Assembly (NCBI RefSeq): GCF_020075705.1
Contig: NZ_JAIQUM010000049.1
Span: 1-39,432 of the forward strand
Reading direction: 5' to 3'
Length of the DNA stretch: 39,432 nucleotides
DNA from: Metabacillus rhizolycopersici
GTDB taxonomy: Bacteria; Bacillota; Bacilli; Bacillales; Bacillaceae
Shown here: positions 35,195-39,432 of the stretch, piece by piece
Layout: each line of letters starts with the position of its first letter
Position numbering within the stretch: position 1 is the stretch's first letter
Notes under the pieces: model-generated
The model's database searches: none
The model's input: the letters and a program-made list of their open reading frames with translations, nothing else
What the model was told of the DNA's origin: nothing
Made by a program: the position numbers and the translations under genes

Positions 35195-35749
35195 ATGAAA
35201 ACAAAGCTTTTGACTAACATGTATGATTTCGAATGTAAACTGTTTCGAAGTGTCAATCGTCACTTCGACCATAAGTTACTAAATTTTTATTTTCGCAACA
35301 TCACACATCTTGGTGGGGCGACCGCAACAATTGCTGCCTGCATCTTTTTGATGTTCTTTACAAGAGGGCTTGTTCAAGCAACTAGTATCGCAAGTGCTGC
35401 GTCACTTCTTATCAGTCACCTTCCCGTGGCTATCGTTAAAAAGCTCTATCCACGGAAACGGCCTTATCTTGCTCTTTTAGAAACGAAAGTAGCTGCTAAT
35501 CCATTAGAGGATCATTCTTTCCCATCTGGTCATACTACAGCTATTTTTTCAGTTATTATTCCATTTATTTTATATATGCCGCAGCTTGCCATTGTCCTAC
35601 TTCCGCTTGCTTTAAGCATAGGATATTCGAGGATGTATTTAGGATTACATTATCCTTCAGATGTGTTAGCTGGTTGTTTGCTTGGGTGTTCATCAGGATT
35701 TTTTAGCTATATCCTTTTAAGTGGTCTGGTTTTCACTACGCCAATTTAA
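35195..35749 (+). CDS. PAP2-type lipid phosphatase
   Basis: 184-residue membrane phosphatase with about six helices. The three PAP2 signatures are present: KKLYPRKRP near residue 88, PSGH near residue 111 and SRMYLGLHYPSD near residue 150 (catalytic His residues in the second and third). Such enzymes dephosphorylate phosphatidic acid, phosphatidylglycerol phosphate or undecaprenyl pyrophosphate. The following glycosyltransferase may share the transcript. AAGGAG is 12-13 nt before the ATG, slightly far. Confidence 0.88.
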   Translation: MKTKLLTNMYDFECKLFRSVNRHFDHKLLNFYFRNITHLGGATATIAACIFLMFFTRGLVQATSIASAASLLISHLPVAIVKKLYPRKRPYLALLETKVAANPLEDHSFPSGHTTAIFSVIIPFILYMPQLAIVLLPLALSIGYSRMYLGLHYPSDVLAGCLLGCSSGFFSYILLSGLVFTTPI

Positions 35750-35783
35750 AAAGAGTCATTTGAATCTGAGGGTCTTTTTATAA
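35749..35783 (+). terminator. Weak hairpin with T tract after the PAP2 gene
   Basis: AAAAAGA and TCTTTTT flank a short loop region directly after the stop codon. Pairing is A/T-rich and weak, so attenuation rather than full termination is possible. Confidence 0.35.
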
Positions 35784-35830
35784 AGAGACTTATTCTACTA
35801 CCTTTCATTAAAAGCAACTGGAGGGATTCG

Positions 35831-36985
35831 ATGCGAATAGCTATTTTCACAGACACTTTTGCACCTGATGTTAATGGGGTTGCACGTACATTAAAACGAT
35901 TCACAGATTATCTTGATGCAAACGGATATGAATTTAGAGTTTTTGCACCTGAGAGTACAAATGAAAGTTTATTTTCCAGCCATATTCATCGTTTCGCAAG
36001 TTTGCCATTTTTTTTATACCCAGAATGCAGGCTAGCATTGCCAAACATGCTTCATGTAAAAGCCGAACTACAGCGATTTAAACCAGATCTAATTCATGTA
36101 GCAACACCATTTAATATAGGACTCTGTGGGCTGCATTATGCAAAAAAATTGAACATTCCAATTGTCGGTTCTTATCACACTGATTTTGATCAATATTTAG
36201 AATATTATGATCTGCAATTCTTCTCTAAATTTTTATGGAAGTATATGCACTGGTTCCATAAACCACTTCGGAAAATTTTTGTTCCTTCAAACGAAACGAT
36301 GGAACAATTAAAACGAAAGGGATTCCAGAACTTACGTATTTGGGGAAGAGGTGTTGATTGTAACCTTTTTCATCCGAACTATTCAAAACAAGAAGTACGC
36401 GAGCAATTCCAAATTAAAGAAAAGTACATTTTATCTTATGTAGGTCGACTTGCACCTGAAAAGGATATTGAGACATTGTTATCCCTTTCTTTACAGCTTC
36501 CGGAAAAAATAAAGAATCAGGTTCATTGGCTAATTGTCGGAGATGGTCCTTCAAAAGAGGAAATGAGTAAGAAAGCGCCTGAAAATATGACCTTTGCTGG
36601 TTATTTAAATGGCGAAAATCTTGCAAAAGTTTACGCTAGTTCAGACATATTCGTCTTTCCTTCTCCAACTGAAACGTTTGGTAATGTTGTTTTAGAGGCT
36701 TTAGCAACTGGTACTCCTGTCATTGGAGCAAATTCAGGTGGGGTTAAAAATATCATCCAGCAAGAAGTAACTGGCTATTTGTGTGAGCCGCAAAATATTG
36801 AACAATTTAAACATGCACTTATTCATTTATTAGAAAATAATAACCTACGTACCAATATGAGTGAGGAAGCACGAACATATGCCTTATCACAAACATGGGA
36901 TCACATTTTTGAAGGTTTATTAAAAGATTACACAGATGTTTTGCGTGAGAAGGATCATTTCAACATGCATAAGAAAATAGTATAA
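35831..36985 (+). CDS. GT4-family glycosyltransferase
   Basis: 384-residue two-Rossmann-domain glycosyltransferase. The N-terminal acceptor domain begins MRIAIFTDTFAPDVNGVARTL, the form typical of GT4 mannosyl- or diglucosyl-lipid synthases. The C-terminal donor domain has VGRLAPEKDIETLL, VGDGPSKEEM and the E-x7-E motif in SPTETFGNVVLEALATG. The ATG follows TGGAGGG. The product could be a glycolipid or lipoteichoic acid anchor; the donor sugar is not determinable. The paired PAP2 gene supports a membrane-lipid or envelope role. Confidence 0.85.
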   Translation: MRIAIFTDTFAPDVNGVARTLKRFTDYLDANGYEFRVFAPESTNESLFSSHIHRFASLPFFLYPECRLALPNMLHVKAELQRFKPDLIHVATPFNIGLCGLHYAKKLNIPIVGSYHTDFDQYLEYYDLQFFSKFLWKYMHWFHKPLRKIFVPSNETMEQLKRKGFQNLRIWGRGVDCNLFHPNYSKQEVREQFQIKEKYILSYVGRLAPEKDIETLLSLSLQLPEKIKNQVHWLIVGDGPSKEEMSKKAPENMTFAGYLNGENLAKVYASSDIFVFPSPTETFGNVVLEALATGTPVIGANSGGVKNIIQQEVTGYLCEPQNIEQFKHALIHLLENNNLRTNMSEEARTYALSQTWDHIFEGLLKDYTDVLREKDHFNMHKKIV

Positions 36986-37027
36986 CTGAATCGATGCGGA
37001 GACTTATATCCTCCTATAACAATAATC

Positions 37028-37060
37028 AAAGCAGCCCTCCCTCTTTGAGGACTGCTTTTT
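37028..37060. terminator. Intrinsic terminator after the glycosyltransferase
   Basis: AAAGCAG and CTGCTTT with the inner CCTC/GAGG form a stem, ending in T5 on the plus strand. It lies about 40 nt past the glycosyltransferase stop. Confidence 0.88.
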
Positions 37061-37068
37061 AGTTTACC

Positions 37069-37330
37069 TTGGTTATTCCTTCATAATAGAAATTTTCATT
37101 CGCAAGGGGCCTGTTGTTGATTTTAAATAAAGTTTGATCAAAAGTTCTGTATTGATATGCAGGTTTTTTTTGTTCCGCAATCGGGCCATTTAGAAGAATA
37201 AGGTATATAACGATATATAATTCCTTTTTTGTTTTTTCGACTACCTTATGCAGATTAGCATCATAATGCCCCTCACAATTTAAAGCGAAATTAGCTAACT
37301 GTGAAGGGCTTTTTATTATATAGGGTTGGC
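37069..37330 (-). other. Open frame of about 87 codons without a start, possible gene remnant
   Basis: On the minus strand a frame downstream of the EamA gene is open for about 87 codons to a TAA at 37069-37071. It reads as protein-like (ELYIVIYLILLNGPIAEQKK then PAYQYRTFDQTLFKINNRPL), but no ATG, GTG or TTG start is in frame. A GAGGGG site with ATGATG (about 37253-37265) exists in another frame and stops after 7 codons, so a frameshift in the A-rich run near 37220-37230 would join them. A CCCTCACA/TGTGAAGGG-type hairpin (37269-37313) overlaps its upstream part. Not recognised. Confidence 0.35.
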
Positions 37331-38244
37331 TAATTCTTTGAAGATGACTTTTTATTCAATGCCAATAATAAAATCATTCCAATAATACAAGTTGTACCAA
37401 CCCATTGAAAAAATCCAAAAGGTTCTTTTAACCAAAAGACTGTTGTTAGAACAGCTGCTAGTGGTTCTAAACTACCTAAAAGGCTTGTTTCTTTAGGTGA
37501 AAGACTTTGTAAACTTTCTATATAAAACCAGAATGCAATCATTGTACCGAATATTATAACGAATACTAAGTATAAATAGGCTTCTACTGTTAAGCATGTA
37601 AAGTCCATTTGCCAAAGTGGATGGATAAAACTTAATGCAAAACCACCGATAATCATAGCCCAGCCAACAATGACAAGGGAATCGTATTGCGCAAGGAGAG
37701 GAACTGCATATAAGGTGTAAAATGCTAACGCTAGTCCAGATAAAACACCCCAAACTATTGCAAGTGTCGGCACAGATAGCCCGGAGATTGAACCGTTTGT
37801 TAATAAGAAAAAGCAGCCACCTAAAGCAAGCATAACAGTTAACAAATCTTGTCGTGTTAGTATAGTTTGTTTGCGTAAAATTAAGTAAATGATAATCATT
37901 ACAGGTGCTAAGTATTGTAATAATGTCGCAACAGCAGCGTTACCATATTTAATGGATGCCATATATGTGTATTGAACCGCAAGCATGCCAAGTAACCCCA
38001 AGATAATCAGTTGAACAGCTGTCCTTCTATTTTTCCAGATACAAAAAACTTGAGAACGGTCTGTTCTAAAAAATTGAACTGTTAAGAGTAAAAAACCAGC
38101 TATGAGCAATCGTGTCGTTACGAGCCAATTTACATCGATTGCGTATTGTTGAAAGAGCTTCTGTGCAACTGTACCACCAACACCCCAAAATATCGCTCCC
38201 GTTATAACGAGAAATAATCCTGTTCTTCTAGTAGGTCTATTCAT
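37330..38244 (-). CDS. EamA/DMT-superfamily transporter
   Basis: 304-residue, 10-segment protein with two EamA repeats, each starting with a helix such as [23 protein letters not shown] and [21 protein letters not shown]. The helix ending in [20 protein letters not shown] near residue 265 is the conserved EamA end motif. ATG follows AGGGTGGAG. It is divergent from the AraC-type regulator, which often controls such a transporter. Probable amino acid or metabolite exporter; substrate unknown. Confidence 0.87.
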   Translation of the reverse strand: MNRPTRRTGLFLVITGAIFWGVGGTVAQKLFQQYAIDVNWLVTTRLLIAGFLLLTVQFFRTDRSQVFCIWKNRRTAVQLIILGLLGMLAVQYTYMASIKYGNAAVATLLQYLAPVMIIIYLILRKQTILTRQDLLTVMLALGGCFFLLTNGSISGLSVPTLAIVWGVLSGLALAFYTLYAVPLLAQYDSLVIVGWAMIIGGFALSFIHPLWQMDFTCLTVEAYLYLVFVIIFGTMIAFWFYIESLQSLSPKETSLLGSLEPLAAVLTTVFWLKEPFGFFQWVGTTCIIGMILLLALNKKSSSKN

Positions 38245-38350
38245 GATTGATTCTCCACCCTAAATATAATAATAGTGTTATAATAAGTGAAAAATTTTTC
38301 TAATAATACTTAAATTGAATGAAAAAATATAAATATATTGAGGGGATTAT

Positions 38351-39240
38351 TTGCAAATAAAAAATTTCATGGTTGATCAAAGTTTAAAAGAGCTAACCCA
38401 ACATCGTACAGTTGTGTTACCGATTGCATGTTACGAAACAACGATTAACCAAAATATACATGGTTATATACCACTTCATTGGCATGAGGAAATTCAATAT
38501 GTTCTGATTGTAAAAGGGGAAGCAATATTTCAGATAAATGAAAAAAAAGTAGTGGTTCGAGAAGGCGACGGGCTATTTATAAATAGTGGCTACCTACACA
38601 TGGCGGAAGAAAGGAATCAATCGGGCTGTGTCTATATTTGTTTAAATGTTTCTCCTCATATCGTTTTGTCACAAGAACTCTACACAACCTATGTATCTCC
38701 CTATATTCAAGCGACTAATTTACCTTATTTATATTTAGATGCAAATGAGCTTTGGGGGAAAAACATTTTAGATGCCATTATAAAACTCAATCAATGGATT
38801 CAACAAAAATCACCATACTATGAAATTGACGTCAACGTGCAGCTAACATTAATTTGGAAAAACTTAATCATCAATGGCTTTCAATTAGAATAGATCAGAG
38901 GGAAATGTTAAAGAGTAATCGAATGAAACAAATGATAAATTGGATACATCTACATTATGCTGAGAAAATCATGTTAGACGATATTGCAAGAGCTGGCAGG
39001 TTGAGTCGCTCTGAATGCTGTCGATATTTCAAACGAATTTTAAAGAAAACACCGTTGAGTTACGTAACCGATTATAGAATTCAAAAAAGCTTAATCCTAC
39101 TGCAACAAGCAGAATCCAATGTTACAGAAGTTGCCTATCAAGTAGGATTTAATAGTACAAGCTATTTCATCGATAAATTCCGAAAGTCGATGAACATGAC
39201 ACCATTAGCATACAAAAAATATAAAATGGATGATTGTTAA
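38351..39240 (+). pseudogene. AraC-family regulator with a frameshift
   Basis: Two overlapping frames encode the halves of one regulator. The first (38351-38893; TTG start after GAGGGG) is the N-terminal cupin sensor with PLHWHEEIQYVLIVKGEA. The second (from about 38890 to 39240) is the DNA-binding domain with two helix-turn-helix units (IMLDDIARAGRLSRSECCRYF and VTEVAYQVGFNSTSYFIDKF). The switch lies between 38854 and 38893 and needs one added base, so a single-base deletion, a sequencing error or a rare programmed shift would explain it. It is divergent from the EamA transporter, its likely target. Confidence 0.8.
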
Positions 39241-39432
39241 CTAAATTAAGTTCTGAAACGATTCGCTTTTCTTGTTAAACTAAACTAGCTAATAGAAGCT
39301 CATTCTTATTCAATTAAACCAGCTAATAGTTTGTCAATATTTTTCAATAAAAACTTAAAATATCTCGTGCTATACTAAATTTATGCATACCAAATAACCT
39401 TCCAAGGTTTGGTATTTGGAAAGTTTTGGGGT
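39241..39432. other. Window end, intergenic with short repeats
   Basis: No gene seen. AGCTAATAG occurs twice (about 39286 and 39320) in similar TTAAAC contexts, and ATACCAAA pairs with TTTGGTAT near 39386-39412. These could be regulatory or terminator elements for the regulator or a gene outside the window. Confidence 0.4.

Overview
The window comes from a low-GC, Gram-positive, spore-forming Bacillaceae chromosome. Evidence for this is the AT-rich DNA, the strong AGGAGG-type ribosome binding sites, a T-box leader, S-box and B12 riboswitches, and gene blocks kept in Bacillus subtilis (ytzC, ytqA-ytqB, ytpA-ytpB, ytoA). I cannot name the species. Most of the window is ordinary chromosome with accessory inserts.

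Layout. 1-238: start of a repeat-rich protein running off the left edge (minus strand). 402-3239: leuS under a T-box with a CUC (Leu) specifier. 3336-3489: first copy of a 154-nt dispersed structured repeat. 3492-5606: D-3-hydroxybutyrate dehydrogenase plus a GntP-type permease, a small ketone-body utilisation operon. 5791-9804: an MFS exporter, a GNAT acetyltransferase and a two-gene ABC exporter (FtsX/MacB type). 9993-11586: a decayed TnpB-related element. 11591-13792: a 53-codon gene overlapping ytzC, then divergent ytqA-ytqB (tRNA mnm5s2U modification). 13997-16979: metE behind two riboswitches in series (SAM, then cobalamin), each with its own terminator or candidate terminator.

17065-22063 is a complete urease operon, transcribed leftward as ureABCEFGD. 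A urea transporter is encoded divergently at 22485-23429. Small genes follow (23886-24706). Then come a nickel-type ABC importer (nikE, nikD, nikC, nikB; no substrate-binding protein) and nikR, with a tandem GTGTTAC operator candidate. These genes make one coherent unit: urea import, nickel import, nickel-responsive control, and urease synthesis and metallation. A secreted DUF4430 protein lies beside it.

30108-31809: a MarR regulator and MFS exporter operon with a clear palindromic operator over its promoter. 31910-34637: ytpB, ytpA and the gamma-carbonic-anhydrase-like ytoA. 35195-36985: a PAP2 phosphatase and a GT4 glycosyltransferase. 37330-39240: a DMT/EamA transporter divergent from a frameshifted AraC regulator.

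The least explained items are the three-copy 154-nt structured repeat (3336-3489, 22251-22404, 29433-29568), the nikR operator, the tandem riboswitch, and an open but start-less reading frame at 37069-37330. I see no CRISPR array, rRNA or tRNA gene.
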